NCBI GenBank assembly: GCA_016234595.1
Contig: JACRBG010000050.1
Location: 62,001-126,000, forward strand
DNA from: Chloroflexota bacterium
GTDB taxonomy: Bacteria; Chloroflexota; Anaerolineae; Aggregatilineales; J027
Reading direction: 5' to 3'
Length of the DNA: 64,000 nt
Below are positions 36,368 through 45,917 of the stretch, piece after piece. Position numbers and translations under genes: made by a program. Within the stretch, counting starts at the first letter, position 1; every line of letters begins with the position of its first letter. Under the pieces are notes generated by a model, which was not told where the DNA came from, ran no database searches, and saw nothing but the letters and a program-made list of their open reading frames with translations.

Positions 36368-37414
36368 CTATTGAACCTCGATCTTGCCCGTATACATGCC
36401 CATACTGCACATAAAATTAATCTCGCCGGGAAGTTGCGGTGGCAATTCGACCACCTGCTCATCCGTCGTGTCTAAAAATTGAACGACATTGTATTCGGGA
36501 ATCGTAAAAACCAGCGTACACCCATAGGTATCTTTGGTAATCAGGCGGATACGCAAAGGCTTGCCTTGTTTGGCAATCCAATGATTCGGCTTATAGGCTT
36601 CTTCCTCGACATGAATGGTCATTTCCTCAACGCCGTCCACATCTTGGGCATAGACAGGCTCGGGTTTCACAATACCCAATGATTCAAGCGCCGAGTTAGC
36701 AGTATAGCTTGGGACAAACGGCGAGTTGAGGACTTTTAGAGCATTATCGGCAGACAAAAGTCCTACCAAGATAATAAGGGTAGCAGCGGCGTAGTTGAAC
36801 GCCAATTTCAAGCGATGTTGTAGCTGGGTTGCTAAAAAGCCTAGAACAAAAAACGTTGGGGATGTACCGAGGACAAAAACTGCCAAAATCGCCGCTCCTA
36901 CCAGTGCATGGCCTTCGCTTATCGCCAACACCATCATCGCTTGGGTGGTGCCACAAGGAATCAAAACCGTCATCGCCCCCAAAATCACAGGGGTATAGAG
37001 GCTCTGTTGGCGAGCCTGATTACGAACTCGTCTGGTCAAAAAAGAAGGGGGTTGCAAAACAAAATAGCGAAAAATTGGATGTACTTCTAAAAGATTGAGT
37101 GCCGTTACCAACATATAAAAAGCAGCGACCAACTGCATTACGGCTTCAGTTTTGGGGGAAATTTGCAGGGCTGACCCCACCGCTCCCAACAAAAAACCAA
37201 GGGCAGTATAGGCTAATAATTTTGCGGCTAGAAAATACACCACCGGCCATGGATTGGCGGCAACTTGCATCTTTAATACTTCATCATGGAGTTTTTTCTG
37301 GCGTCCGGTGTGGCTCTGCCCAGTGATGGCGGTCGCCAATAGGCCCCCCTGCACCGCTAAACATGATAACCCCCCGGTGGTAAGGCCTGTCAAAAAAATT
37401 ACCCATAAGTTCAT
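36368..37414 (-). CDS. SafE/TauE-like membrane protein with C-terminal cupredoxin domain
   Basis: A 348-residue protein with about six membrane helices in the UreH/DsbD-like "sulfite exporter" layout. Conserved parts are TTGGLSCLAVQGGLLATAI, with a cysteine, and VLIPCGTTQAMMVLAIS. The last 100 residues are an extracytoplasmic cupredoxin-like domain with the probable copper ligands C, M in INFMCSMGMYTGKIEVQ. Related proteins handle copper during respiratory-oxidase assembly or detoxification. The location opposite csoR-copZ-copA supports this. ATG 37414 has AAGGA eight bases upstream; a longer frame starts at 37456. Confidence 0.85.
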   Translation of the reverse strand: MNLWVIFLTGLTTGGLSCLAVQGGLLATAITGQSHTGRQKKLHDEVLKMQVAANPWPVVYFLAAKLLAYTALGFLLGAVGSALQISPKTEAVMQLVAAFYMLVTALNLLEVHPIFRYFVLQPPSFLTRRVRNQARQQSLYTPVILGAMTVLIPCGTTQAMMVLAISEGHALVGAAILAVFVLGTSPTFFVLGFLATQLQHRLKLAFNYAAATLIILVGLLSADNALKVLNSPFVPSYTANSALESLGIVKPEPVYAQDVDGVEEMTIHVEEEAYKPNHWIAKQGKPLRIRLITKDTYGCTLVFTIPEYNVVQFLDTTDEQVVELPPQLPGEINFMCSMGMYTGKIEVQ

Positions 37415-37554
37415 TGTATCAATCCTTCTCGTCCGTGTTTCGTAACATGATGGCATGGGTCAACTGTTTTTATTATCGGCGACCTTTCGCATCTGCTATA
37501 TCGCGTCTGGCATGTTTTTTATATGACATTCCGCGCCAATTCTCAAAAGCTGCT

Positions 37555-37618
37555 TGACAACCTGTTACTATTCAATAGAATAGAAGTATAGCATATCCCA
37601 CCCCAGAGGGGGGAGGGC
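37555..37618 (+). promoter_or_regulatory. csoR promoter with probable CsoR operator
   Basis: TTGACA (37555-37560) and TAGAAT (37576-37581) form a promoter with a short 15-base spacer. Downstream lies a C-run/G-run inverted repeat, CCCACCCCAGAGGGGGG, at about 37598-37613. It resembles the C-run/G-run operators bound by CsoR in other bacteria. It sits near the transcription start and before the csoR ATG. Confidence 0.65.
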
Positions 37619-37632
37619 AAGTTGAGGAAACT

Positions 37633-37914
37633 ATGGAGCATCAAGACCGAACCAACGTCGTCAACCGCCTCAAAAGTGTTTCAGGTCATATCAATGGCAT
37701 CATCACCATGCTCGAGGAAGATCGCTATTGTATTGACATCATCAAACAAATTCAGGCGACCCAAGCCGCCCTTGCCCGTGCTAGTGAAATCATTTTGGAA
37801 AATCACCTAGATACCTGCCTCACAACGGCTATTCGTGGGGATGATGCCAATGAGCGTGAACGGGTTCTAGCTGAAGTTATGGAAGTTTTCCGCACCGAAA
37901 ATCGGACAAAGTAA
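37633..37914 (+). CDS. csoR: CsoR-family copper-sensing repressor
   Basis: The 93-residue all-helical DUF156 protein keeps the Cu(I) ligand set C-x-H-C: C in DRYCIDIIKQ, then H and C in LENHLDTCLTTAI. This trio defines the copper-sensing branch; RcnR- and CstR-like proteins differ. It represses from the C-run/G-run site upstream and is released by Cu(I). It heads a csoR-copZ-copA unit, followed by copZ 25 bases downstream. Confidence 0.9.
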   Translation: MEHQDRTNVVNRLKSVSGHINGIITMLEEDRYCIDIIKQIQATQAALARASEIILENHLDTCLTTAIRGDDANERERVLAEVMEVFRTENRTK

Positions 37915-37939
37915 TCAAATCATCATCTAAGGAGTTTCA

Positions 37940-38155
37940 ATGTCTACCAAAACCTTTAACGTTCCAGCGATTAGCTGTGGTCACTGCGTCCACACGGTCG
38001 AGCGCGAAATTAAGGGCATTGCAGGCGTAAAGTCCGCCCATGCCGATGAAAAAACCAAGCAGGTCGTGGTCGAATGGGACAACCCTGCGACATGGGAACA
38101 AATTAAAAACGCACTGGTTGAAATCGAATACCCACCCGAAGAAGTCAAGGCCTAA
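37940..38155 (+). CDS. copZ: Copper chaperone CopZ (HMA domain)
   Basis: A 71-residue HMA protein: FNVPAISCGHCVHTVEREIK carries the CxxC copper site, and the rest has the beta-alpha-beta-beta-alpha-beta pattern (GVKSAHADEKTKQVVVEW). It delivers Cu(I) to CopA. AAGGAG lies a few bases before ATG. It lies between csoR and copA. Confidence 0.9.
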   Translation: MSTKTFNVPAISCGHCVHTVEREIKGIAGVKSAHADEKTKQVVVEWDNPATWEQIKNALVEIEYPPEEVKA

Positions 38156-38170
38156 CGCATTAGACAACAT

Positions 38171-38198
38171 GCCCTGCTTCTCAACAGGGCTTTTTTTT
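38171..38198 (+). terminator. Hairpin terminator/attenuator between copZ and copA
   Basis: GCCCTG and CAGGGC form a 6-bp stem followed by eight T residues. Placed inside the copper operon, it may lower copA transcript relative to copZ. Some readthrough, or a separate promoter, would be needed for copA. Confidence 0.75.
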
Positions 38199-38232
38199 CG
38201 GTGTTTCAAGCGACATTTAGAAAGGATTGCAG

Positions 38233-40494
38233 ATGTCAGACGCAACCATCGCACCCAACAACCTCATCACCATCGAACTCCCCATCACCGGGATGACCTG
38301 CACCAATTGTTCAAAGGCCGTTAACCGTGCTCTGCGCAAAGTCGAGGGTGTCGTTGAGGCTGACGTTAACTTTGCTACCGAACGAGCCGTGGTAAAAATT
38401 GCCCCCAGTGTTTCCACCAACACCCTTGTGGCCGCCGTCGAAAACGCGGGTTATGGAGTGGTGGTCGCTGCTGAAGAAGAAGAGCTGCAAGATAAAGAGG
38501 CCGAAGCCCGTGCCGCCGAACTGAAACATCAACAACGGCGCTTTGTCATCGGAGCGATGTTCGCTTTCCCACTATTGGCCTTTAGTATGGCCCGCGATTT
38601 GGATCTGCTTGGCATGTGGGCGATGGAAAGCTGGGTCAATATCCTATTCTGGATTATCGCCACCCCGGTTCAATTTTATGTCGGCAAGGATTATTATGTT
38701 GGCGCATACAAATCGTTGCGTAATGGTGCGGCCAATATGGATGTTTTGGTAGCGATGGGATCATCAGTGGCCTATTTCTACAGCATCCCAATCGCATTGG
38801 GCGTGGAAGGCCTTGGCGAACATGTCTATTTCGAAACGGCTGCCATCATCATTACCCTCATTGTCCTCGGCAAACTGCTAGAAGCCCGGGCTAAAGGGCG
38901 AACAAGTGAGGCCATCAAGAAATTAATCGGCTTACAACCCAAAACTGCCCGTGTGATTCGCAATGGAGTTGAACAGGATGTGCCGATTAGCGAAGTCCGT
39001 CTAGGCGATCTTGTCTTAGTACGTCCCGGTGAAAAAATTCCGGTGGACGGTGTGGTCAAAGAAGGCAGCAGTTCAGTTGATGAAAGTATGCTCACAGGTG
39101 AGTCGTTGCCTGTCAGTAAAGTATCCGGTGATATGGTTATTGGTGCGACTCTCAATAAAAACGGCCTGCTGAAATTTGAGGCAACCCGCGTTGGCAAACA
39201 AACTGCTTTAGCCCAGATTATTAAATTGGTCGAGCAGGCGCAGGGCAGCAAAGCCCCTATCCAAGCGATTGTAGATAAAGTCGCCGCCATTTTTGTCCCC
39301 GCCGTAATCATTCTAGCCATCCTGACCTTCGGGGTTTGGTACGCTGTGGATGGTGATTTTACCCATGCGCTGATTCGTACCATCGCGGTATTAGTAATTG
39401 CGTGCCCGTGCGCAATGGGTCTGGCAACCCCCACCGCCATTATGGTGGGTGTCGGCAAGGGTGCCGAAAGCGGCATTTTGTTCAAAAACAGCCGCTCTTT
39501 GGAAAGTGCCCACAAGTTACAGGCGATTGTCTTGGATAAGACGGGGACAATTACCAAAGGGGAACCCACCGTTACCGATATTATCCTGAGCGAAACCGTT
39601 CCTATTGACAAAAACCGTGTATTGGCGCTGGCAGCCAGTGCTGAACGGGGCAGCGAACATCCGCTGGGTGAGGCTATCGTCCAAGCCGCACAAAATCAGG
39701 GTTTGATTCTGACTGATCCTCAGAAGTTTGAGGCGATTACAGGGCATGGCGTCACTGCTCAAGTTGAAGGGCAGCAGGTCTTGGTTGGCAACCGCAAATT
39801 AATGAAAGAACGCAATATCGGGCTAGCCAACCTTGAATCAGCCGCCGAGCAATTGCAGGCACAGGGCAAAACCGCCATGTGGGTTGCGGTAGATCAACAG
39901 ATTGTAGGGGTCATCGCCGTCGCTGATACCATCAAAGAAGGGTCGCGGGATGCAGTTGCGGCAATGCGGGCGATGGGTTTACAGGTCATCATGCTGACAG
40001 GCGATAATCAGGCTACAGCCCAAGCAATTGCTGCCGAAGCTGGTATTGACCGCGTATTGGCCGAAGTTCAGCCGGGTGAAAAAGCCGCCCAAATTCAAAA
40101 ACTGCAAGCCGAAGGGCTGACAGTGGCTATGGTCGGGGACGGCATCAACGACGCCCCTGCCCTTGCCCAAGCTGATGTTGGCATGGCAATCGGCACAGGC
40201 ACAGATGTAGCAATGGAAACTGCCGATGTGACCCTGATGCGTGGCGATTTGCGTACCGTCCCCACCGCCATTCGGCTCTCCCACCAGACCATGCAGGTTA
40301 TCCACCAAAACCTCTTCTGGGCCTTTGGGTACAATGTAATTCTGATTCCAGTTGCGGCAGGGGTGTTGGCCCTATTGGAATTTGGCCCAATGATGCTGCG
40401 TGAATTGAATCCGATGCTCGCAGCCTTCGCCATGGCCTTCAGCAGTGTTAGTGTTGTATCCAACTCGCTTCGACTGAGAACAAATAGGGTGTAA
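38233..40494 (+). CDS. copA: Cu(I)-transporting P1B-type ATPase CopA
   Basis: A 753-residue ATPase with one N-terminal HMA domain ([21 protein letters not shown]23 and C26), eight membrane helices, the actuator motif TGES ([14 protein letters not shown]), the membrane metal motif CPC ([16 protein letters not shown]), phosphorylation [13 protein letters not shown] (HP motif) and [18 protein letters not shown]. It exports Cu(I) from the cytosol. ATG 38233 has AAGGA seven bases upstream; the TTG six bases before it is not needed. Although separated from copZ by a hairpin, it belongs with the csoR-regulated unit. Confidence 0.95.
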   Translation: MSDATIAPNNLITIELPITGMTCTNCSKAVNRALRKVEGVVEADVNFATERAVVKIAPSVSTNTLVAAVENAGYGVVVAAEEEELQDKEAEARAAELKHQQRRFVIGAMFAFPLLAFSMARDLDLLGMWAMESWVNILFWIIATPVQFYVGKDYYVGAYKSLRNGAANMDVLVAMGSSVAYFYSIPIALGVEGLGEHVYFETAAIIITLIVLGKLLEARAKGRTSEAIKKLIGLQPKTARVIRNGVEQDVPISEVRLGDLVLVRPGEKIPVDGVVKEGSSSVDESMLTGESLPVSKVSGDMVIGATLNKNGLLKFEATRVGKQTALAQIIKLVEQAQGSKAPIQAIVDKVAAIFVPAVIILAILTFGVWYAVDGDFTHALIRTIAVLVIACPCAMGLATPTAIMVGVGKGAESGILFKNSRSLESAHKLQAIVLDKTGTITKGEPTVTDIILSETVPIDKNRVLALAASAERGSEHPLGEAIVQAAQNQGLILTDPQKFEAITGHGVTAQVEGQQVLVGNRKLMKERNIGLANLESAAEQLQAQGKTAMWVAVDQQIVGVIAVADTIKEGSRDAVAAMRAMGLQVIMLTGDNQATAQAIAAEAGIDRVLAEVQPGEKAAQIQKLQAEGLTVAMVGDGINDAPALAQADVGMAIGTGTDVAMETADVTLMRGDLRTVPTAIRLSHQTMQVIHQNLFWAFGYNVILIPVAAGVLALLEFGPMMLRELNPMLAAFAMAFSSVSVVSNSLRLRTNRV

Positions 40495-40514
40495 TTTCGG
40501 TTTATCCGGCCCTA

Positions 40515-40563
40515 AGGTGCTATTCCAAGTACAAGTCTTCCAGTGTTACCCCAAATAGCACCT
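40515..40563. repeat. 10-bp perfect inverted repeat after copA
   Basis: AGGTGCTATT (40515-40524) and AATAGCACCT (40554-40563) are separated by 29 bases. No T-run follows, so termination is unproven; it could stabilise the mRNA or bind a protein. Confidence 0.6.
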
Positions 40564-40570
40564 GCCCCTC

Positions 40571-41131
40571 TTACGCTCTTATCAGTAGGGAAATCCCAAT
40601 GAAGAGAGGCGCGACATGATGCAATGCGGGAAAGTACATATTACTTGGTGACGCAATAGCTAGGACAACTAGCCAAGCGACATTCCAAACTATAGTTACC
40701 CACCCGACCCACGATGCTACTAACCCGGTTTGGAGCAAAGCTGCTCCGAATGCAGCCTGAGACAGAAACGCGATCACAACATGAAGCACAATTTGCGGAT
40801 AGGCCCAATCACGGTTGTGGAGATAGGACATTTCAGCGACTAAAACAACTACTGCACTCATCAGGTAGCTCACCAGCGCCAGCCGTGCGATAATCGTATC
40901 CCCAGCAGCACTCAGCAAACCCTCAAGAATGACCAGTCCTAGAACGTTTACTATAAGCGCTGTAACCACAAAACTCCGTTCCCATCGCAAATATACGGGA
41001 GTTTGCCCAATAGGCCATTTCCAAATAGCTCTGCCAGTAAAGAGGATGCCTCCGACAGCAAAGATAAACATAGGGGCAATAAGCAGGACACCAGCTATCT
41101 GGCGTTCGGGCGCCAAATCCGTTCCACCCAT
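40571..41131 (-). CDS. Integral membrane protein of unknown function
   Basis: A 186-residue protein with about five or six membrane helices, for example VLLIAPMFIFAVGGILFTG, VVVLVAEMSYLHN and WNVAWLVVLAIAS. I do not recognise the family. GAGG lies 11 bases before the ATG at 41131. It is downstream of the cupin gene on the same strand (37 bases apart) and may be cotranscribed with it and controlled by the divergent TetR regulator. Confidence 0.7.
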   Translation of the reverse strand: MGGTDLAPERQIAGVLLIAPMFIFAVGGILFTGRAIWKWPIGQTPVYLRWERSFVVTALIVNVLGLVILEGLLSAAGDTIIARLALVSYLMSAVVVLVAEMSYLHNRDWAYPQIVLHVVIAFLSQAAFGAALLQTGLVASWVGWVTIVWNVAWLVVLAIASPSNMYFPALHHVAPLFIGISLLIRA

Positions 41132-41167
41132 AATAAATGTTACCTCGTGAAGTGTTCGACTAAAAGC

Positions 41168-41719
41168 TCATCGTGGATACGTATAGCGTCCTTGATAGCC
41201 GCATAAACGTCCAATCGCCCCCAGTACACCGAAAAGAACGCTTTGCACAGGCACTGACGGCTTCGCCAGATAGATTTCCTGCTTGAACTCTCGCATCATC
41301 AGGGCAAGGACAAGCGGATTAGGTAAACCCGTTTTTTTGTTTACTTTGCCAGTCTGGGCAAGACCAAAGAAGGTTTCGAAAAATTCCTCAAAACGAAGGG
41401 CAGGACGAACCTCTACAAGTACACGTGCCTCTTGATCGCTGTCATTCCACCACACATGCGAGGTTTGCGGGGGGATAATCGCGGTTTCGCCTGTATGGAG
41501 TTCTCTCTCGACGCCATTTACCCGGAACTTAACTTTCCCAGCCAGAACCTCAAATCGCTCTTCTTGCAGCGGATGAATATGTTCGGCTGCGACAAATCCA
41601 TGAGGTTTCATCATAATATCTGCTTGTAAGAGTTCACCAGCCGTATCTTTAGCCGTTTTGCGAAAGATGATCCTCTCACCCGTCACGGGATGTTCGAAAC
41701 TATCACCTGCCTTAGCCAT
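41168..41719 (-). CDS. Cupin-domain protein
   Basis: The 183-residue protein starts at ATG 41719, with GGAGGG five bases upstream; the frame is open further back without a ribosome site. The cupin core shows both metal motifs: AAEHIHPLQEERFEVLAGKV and LHTGETAIIPPQTSHVWWND, giving the His/His/Glu/His ligand set. The C-terminus adds a hydrophobic helix region (VQSVLFGVLGAIGRLCGY). It could be a small-molecule binding or dioxygenase-like protein. It is divergent from a TetR-family gene, which probably regulates it. Confidence 0.83.
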   Translation of the reverse strand: MAKAGDSFEHPVTGERIIFRKTAKDTAGELLQADIMMKPHGFVAAEHIHPLQEERFEVLAGKVKFRVNGVERELHTGETAIIPPQTSHVWWNDSDQEARVLVEVRPALRFEEFFETFFGLAQTGKVNKKTGLPNPLVLALMMREFKQEIYLAKPSVPVQSVLFGVLGAIGRLCGYQGRYTYPR

Positions 41720-41840
41720 AACGTCCCTCCTTGAACCTCTCAATACGCTGACTTCCGATCTAAATACTTTATGTTGTATAGTATGTTGAAAGTGGCTGTA
41801 TGCTGGCAATAGTTGGGCGAATTATTGAGAGGAATTGGTT

Positions 41841-42479
41841 ATGGCGTTCGGTAAACTAGGACGACCCTCGGACGACCGACTTGCTCGGCAGCGTGAGATT
41901 TATCAGGCTGTCTCTCCGCTTATCCTTGACATGGGTGTGCATTATTTGTCCATGCGTGTGGCCGCACGGGCGGCATGTCTGAGTGTCGGGGGTTTATATC
42001 ATCACTTTTCCACCAAGCGTGACCTCGTTCTTCACGGCATTCAAAGTGAGGCAATTGTTAGGTATTGCCAGGATTTCCATGATCAGTTTGGTTACTTAGC
42101 CGACTCTGATCCCGCAGCCTTTTTGGATGCTTATCTCAACTTTGTGACAGACGCTATCGGTTTTATTCGTCCAGCCCTTCATGCTGCGCTTGAGATGGGA
42201 GTAGAGACCCTCGAAAACGTCCTAGAACCAAGCCTTACAGCCGCTACTGATGAGTTCACAGCGACATTTCGGACTGTCTTTCCGGGTGCAAGCGAAGAGA
42301 TTGTGTATCGGGCGGGGCGCGCTATTAACCGAGCGATTGTCTCGGCCCTGTTCGATAGAAACCTAACCGCCCAAGAGTTTCGCGGTGAAGTGTCCGCCCT
42401 AATCAATGGATACCTTGTTATGCGAACGTCAACATCTACCATGATCATAAATTCACTTCCCAGTAGTGAGAAATACTAG
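41841..42479 (+). CDS. TetR-family transcriptional regulator
   Basis: A 212-residue protein with an N-terminal HTH domain: MRVAARAACLSVGGLYHHFS is a standard TetR recognition-helix region, with GGLYHHFSTKRDL. The C-terminal ligand domain is all-helical. AGGA sits seven bases before ATG 41841. It is divergent from the cupin gene across about 120 bases, which suggests control of that gene and of itself. Confidence 0.9.
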   Translation: MAFGKLGRPSDDRLARQREIYQAVSPLILDMGVHYLSMRVAARAACLSVGGLYHHFSTKRDLVLHGIQSEAIVRYCQDFHDQFGYLADSDPAAFLDAYLNFVTDAIGFIRPALHAALEMGVETLENVLEPSLTAATDEFTATFRTVFPGASEEIVYRAGRAINRAIVSALFDRNLTAQEFRGEVSALINGYLVMRTSTSTMIINSLPSSEKY

Positions 42480-42681
42480 TGGGCTCCTAGAGTGTATAGT
42501 AGAGTTCAACAAAAGAGCAGTTATGTTGAAACGGTTACTTGAGCCGCCATTGCGTTGGCGTTTCGCATTTCGTGGTTTTTGTCGTATCCAACTCATTACG
42601 TCTAAAAGGCGCAGTACATCAAGCAAAAGCTGAACACGCCTCAAATTACATCGAAAGGGCAAGCGTTGCAGTATAGTTGTT

Positions 42682-44373
42682 TCATAATTGGCTCAACTCG
42701 TCTAGCAAGGCGGGGCGTCTCGGATACTGACTTCGCAAGCGCCCCACAATTTCATCAACTCGACCAGATTGGTCAAGTTTTTTGATGCGGCGCAGATAAG
42801 TGACTCCTTGACGATAGTGGTTGCGCCCAGAAGCGCTCACCAGAATCGTCAGGGCAATTTTCTCGTACAGATTAGCAACTTCGGCAGGAAATCGTACCTC
42901 AAGTGGTTCACGATAGGCTTCCAGCAGCCATTGACTGTATTGACTAGTCTGTACTAACGACATTAAATCGCTCCAGCGGTTCTCATGAGCGTATAGCCAA
43001 GCAAGCTGCTCTGGGCGTCGAATATCCTTTATCAACCCATCCGCAAACGTCCCCCATTCAGAGGCGGATATCGTCTTGTGGAGAAGTTCAAAATCCTCTT
43101 CACTACCGCGATCAAGCCACAGGGCACGCGTGCCATCAATCACCTCCGCCTTATCACCTTTCTGTTGGAGTAATTTTAGACGTAGCGCCTGATATTGATT
43201 GGTCAAACCCGGTAAGCGACGCTGCCGACTGGACGCGATTCCCTCCTGTATCTGGCGAATCGCATCTTCTAATGCGCCTATTTTGATGCATCTTTCAATT
43301 AATTCCATGCGGATTCGGTCAAGCTGCACATTGGCGTAAAGAAATTGGCGACTCGCTTCCTCGCCTTCAAATCGGTCAATAAGCGCCAGTCTGAACAACG
43401 CAATCTGTTCTAAATCGTAGTCGCTCATGAACCCACCTTCGCTCGGCTTCGAGATATTGGCTTGTATGTCGTCCAACGCAGAAGTAAACAGAGTGCGATG
43501 TGAAGGGGTACTGACCAACTCCTCGGCAATTGCCAGCAAATCCCAGCCCCAATCCCATCCATGAAATTCTTTCCGCCGTGACCGTTCAAGGCAATAGGTG
43601 AATAGTGATTCTCGTCCCACTTCCCCTTGCATCGCGGCTGCCTCCGTTAGCCCTTCAACTGCCATGTTAATGCAGTCACCCAGTATGCCACTGGAATCGT
43701 CCGCATGACTAATGGCGGGAACTGTTTCATCAATCACTGCCTGATAAACGCCAATCGCCTTATCAATTTCCCCAGCCTCTCGCCACTGATCTGCCTGATT
43801 GAGCAATTCTCCCAATTTACGCCCCGCACGGTTTGATCCAGTATAGTCGAGAAAACCATAGTCGCCGCGCCCTACCCTGAGGGCATCTTTGACAACGCGC
43901 CGATAATCCATTGGCTTTGTGTTGCCTGAATCTAAGTGAATAAGCAGTTGATTGAGAAGTTCCCGATCACTTTGGGTTAATTCCAGCAGAATTGAAATCA
44001 ACTGCTCACGCGACGTTTTTTCAAGACGCTGGCGCAATTTGTCGTGGCGAGTCTGACGTCTTGCGGGTTTCTTGCGAGGTTTCGTGCTAAGCTGATCGGG
44101 GAAAGCCTCTTCAACAGCGTAAAGCACTGCGGCAATATGCTTGCAATATTCGCCCATATCGTAAGGGCAAGTACATGAACATCTCAAGCTGCCATTTGAC
44201 AAGTGTTCAATGCGCACATCATACAGATCTGTGCCTTCGACCTGTGCATCCCAAGCCCATTCCTCTTCATCGAAGCTGAGATCTAAAATTTGCCTTTTTT
44301 GCAGATAATCACGCCCTCGGCTGAGAATCTGAGATGGGATTATCTGTTTGAAATTATCAAATGTTAAGTTCAT
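42682..44373 (-). CDS. SWIM zinc-finger protein
   Basis: The 563-residue protein has an N-terminal SWIM domain, with the CxCxnCxH motif in LRCSCTCPYDMGEYCKH, after a region LSRGRDYLQKRQILDLSF. The remaining 450 residues are helical, with short repeats such as WREAGEIDKAIGVYQAVIDE like TPR-type pairs. SWIM domains bind DNA or proteins and are often beside SNF2 helicases, but none is here. The start is uncertain: ATG 44373 lacks a ribosome site, and an upstream TTG (44391) is an alternative. Confidence 0.83.
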   Translation of the reverse strand: MNLTFDNFKQIIPSQILSRGRDYLQKRQILDLSFDEEEWAWDAQVEGTDLYDVRIEHLSNGSLRCSCTCPYDMGEYCKHIAAVLYAVEEAFPDQLSTKPRKKPARRQTRHDKLRQRLEKTSREQLISILLELTQSDRELLNQLLIHLDSGNTKPMDYRRVVKDALRVGRGDYGFLDYTGSNRAGRKLGELLNQADQWREAGEIDKAIGVYQAVIDETVPAISHADDSSGILGDCINMAVEGLTEAAAMQGEVGRESLFTYCLERSRRKEFHGWDWGWDLLAIAEELVSTPSHRTLFTSALDDIQANISKPSEGGFMSDYDLEQIALFRLALIDRFEGEEASRQFLYANVQLDRIRMELIERCIKIGALEDAIRQIQEGIASSRQRRLPGLTNQYQALRLKLLQQKGDKAEVIDGTRALWLDRGSEEDFELLHKTISASEWGTFADGLIKDIRRPEQLAWLYAHENRWSDLMSLVQTSQYSQWLLEAYREPLEVRFPAEVANLYEKIALTILVSASGRNHYRQGVTYLRRIKKLDQSGRVDEIVGRLRSQYPRRPALLDELSQL

Positions 44374-44405
44374 CTGTAAAAACCAATTCAAATGAGTATC
44401 AATAA

Positions 44406-44636
44406 ATCACCAATTATGCCTCAGTACAAGAGATAGTCCAATTAGATTTAACGGTTTCAGGTCGCCATGATGGTATTTCTTATTCTGTGGAAGTGGTCGT
44501 TTCTAATAGCCTGAGGCTTCGCGGGAAATGGCTTAGGGCAATCACGGATAAGATGAAATTTAGGGCTGGCAAATCCAGCCCATTTCAACAAACTCCACCT
44601 CAATGGCAAGGCCCTTATTTGCTAGATTGTTTCTAA
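44406..44636 (+). other. Start-less open frame of about 76 codons in an intergenic gap (possible gene remnant)
   Basis: Between the SWIM and SDR genes a plus-strand frame is open from 44406 to the TAA at 44634-44636. It has no suitable start codon near its beginning. The conceptual sequence includes EIVQLDLTVSGRHDGISYSV and FQQTPPQWQGPYLLDCF. I recognise no family. It may be the end of a decayed gene or chance. Confidence 0.25.
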
Positions 44637-45415
44637 CTGGCTTTTGGAACCTGACCCGCCACTGTGCCACCATCAACGGGGAAGGCAACGCCCGTTATAA
44701 ACGAGGCCGCATCCGAGCAGAGCCACACAACAGCATTTGCAACTTCCTCTGGCTGACCAATACGACCCACCGGGTGCGTTGCAAGCAGGTAATCGTAAAC
44801 CTCCGGGTAAGCAACCTTGACTTGATCAACCATCACCGTATTATCAATGACGCTTGGACAAACAGCATTGACTCGTATATTAGCCTTGGCATATTCGAGC
44901 GCGGCGCATTTGGTCAACCCTATAACGCCATGTTTGCTGGCTGTATAGGCAGCAATGCCAACAGAGCCAATTAGTCCAGCAGCAGATGACATATTCACAA
45001 TACTACCGCTGCCTCTAGCAAGCATCGCCGTTAATTCATACTTCAAGCATAACCATACACCTTTGAGATTTACATCCATGACCTGCTCGAAGTCTGACTC
45101 AGCAAGCTGGAATAGAGGGCCTGCCGGGCCAGAAACTCCCGCGTTGTTAAAAGCGTAATCAAGTTGCCCATAGGTTTCCAGTGTTTTTTGGATTAAGGCC
45201 TCAACGTCGCTGGCAATGGCAACATCGGTTCTGACGAAAATCCCTTCACCGCCAGCTTCTTCAACCATACGGAGTGTTTGCAAAGTGCTTGCCTCGTTGC
45301 GGCTGGCTAGCACGACCTTAGCCCCCTGTTTAGCGAAAGCAATTGAAGTAGCTCGACCAATTCCTGAACTTGCGCCAGTCACCAGAGCTACTTTGCCTGC
45401 CAATTCCTCATACAT
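44633..45415 (-). CDS. Short-chain dehydrogenase/reductase (SDR)
   Basis: A 260-residue classical SDR. Motifs visible: KVALVTGASSGIGRATSIAF (TGxxxGIG), FNNAGVSGP (NAG), IVNMSSAAG with the catalytic Ser, and YTASKHGVIG with YxxxK. The C-terminus has the usual WLCSDAASFITGVAFPVDGG. It oxidises or reduces an alcohol or ketone with NAD(P)(H); the first basic residue after strand 2 (ASRNE) favours NADP. ATG 45415 is preferred to TTG 45421; GGAGGGG lies upstream. It sits 88 bases downstream of the truncated hemoglobin gene. Confidence 0.92.
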   Translation of the reverse strand: MYEELAGKVALVTGASSGIGRATSIAFAKQGAKVVLASRNEASTLQTLRMVEEAGGEGIFVRTDVAIASDVEALIQKTLETYGQLDYAFNNAGVSGPAGPLFQLAESDFEQVMDVNLKGVWLCLKYELTAMLARGSGSIVNMSSAAGLIGSVGIAAYTASKHGVIGLTKCAALEYAKANIRVNAVCPSVIDNTVMVDQVKVAYPEVYDYLLATHPVGRIGQPEEVANAVVWLCSDAASFITGVAFPVDGGTVAGQVPKAS

Positions 45416-45503
45416 AATCAAAACCCCTCCCTGTGGTAGTAGAGACTAATCAAGCTCAGATAGACAAAGGGTTGCTTCACAATAGATTTGAATATAGGCG
45501 CGT

Positions 45504-45917
45504 TTAATCCCCTGTCGTACGTACCTCTGCCATGGCGACAATATCCGATCGGGTGCTCTCAACAATTGCCTTTAACTCACCCTGCTCCTGCGGAGGGACA
45601 CCGAACTTATCTAGGGTTTGTTGAAAATCATCCATAAAGGCCTCCCATTCTTGGCTGGAGATCAAAAGATGATGATGAGAATCGCGCATGGGCCGACCTG
45701 TATATTTTTGAGGGCCACCTGTTACTTGACCGACCATCTCAGTGACGAGATATTTGAATCCCGATGAAGTTACCCGGTGATGGGCTTCATCCACGCGGGG
45801 GTTCGCGTTCAAGCGAGCATCAAACATGACCCTGTCGATAAAGTCATCCACGACAGCGGCTATACTATAAATACCCCCGAGCCGATCATAGAGACTACGA
45901 TTGTCCTGTACTGGCAT
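45504..45917 (-). CDS. Group I truncated hemoglobin
   Basis: A 137-residue protein. It starts at ATG 45917, where AGGAGG lies close upstream; a longer frame begins at 46010 without one. Features: SLYDRLGGIYSIAAVVDDFI, the FKYLVTEMVGQVTGGP turn, and the proximal histidine in RDSHHHLLISSQEW, followed by the typical WEAFMDDFQQTLDKF helix. Truncated hemoglobins bind O2 or NO and detoxify NO. It is not next to other NO genes. Confidence 0.9.
   Translation of the reverse strand: MPVQDNRSLYDRLGGIYSIAAVVDDFIDRVMFDARLNANPRVDEAHHRVTSSGFKYLVTEMVGQVTGGPQKYTGRPMRDSHHHLLISSQEWEAFMDDFQQTLDKFGVPPQEQGELKAIVESTRSDIVAMAEVRTTGD

Noticed and set aside
38826-39611. A 261-codon minus-strand open frame
   Set aside because: Antisense to copA, whose motifs are unambiguous.
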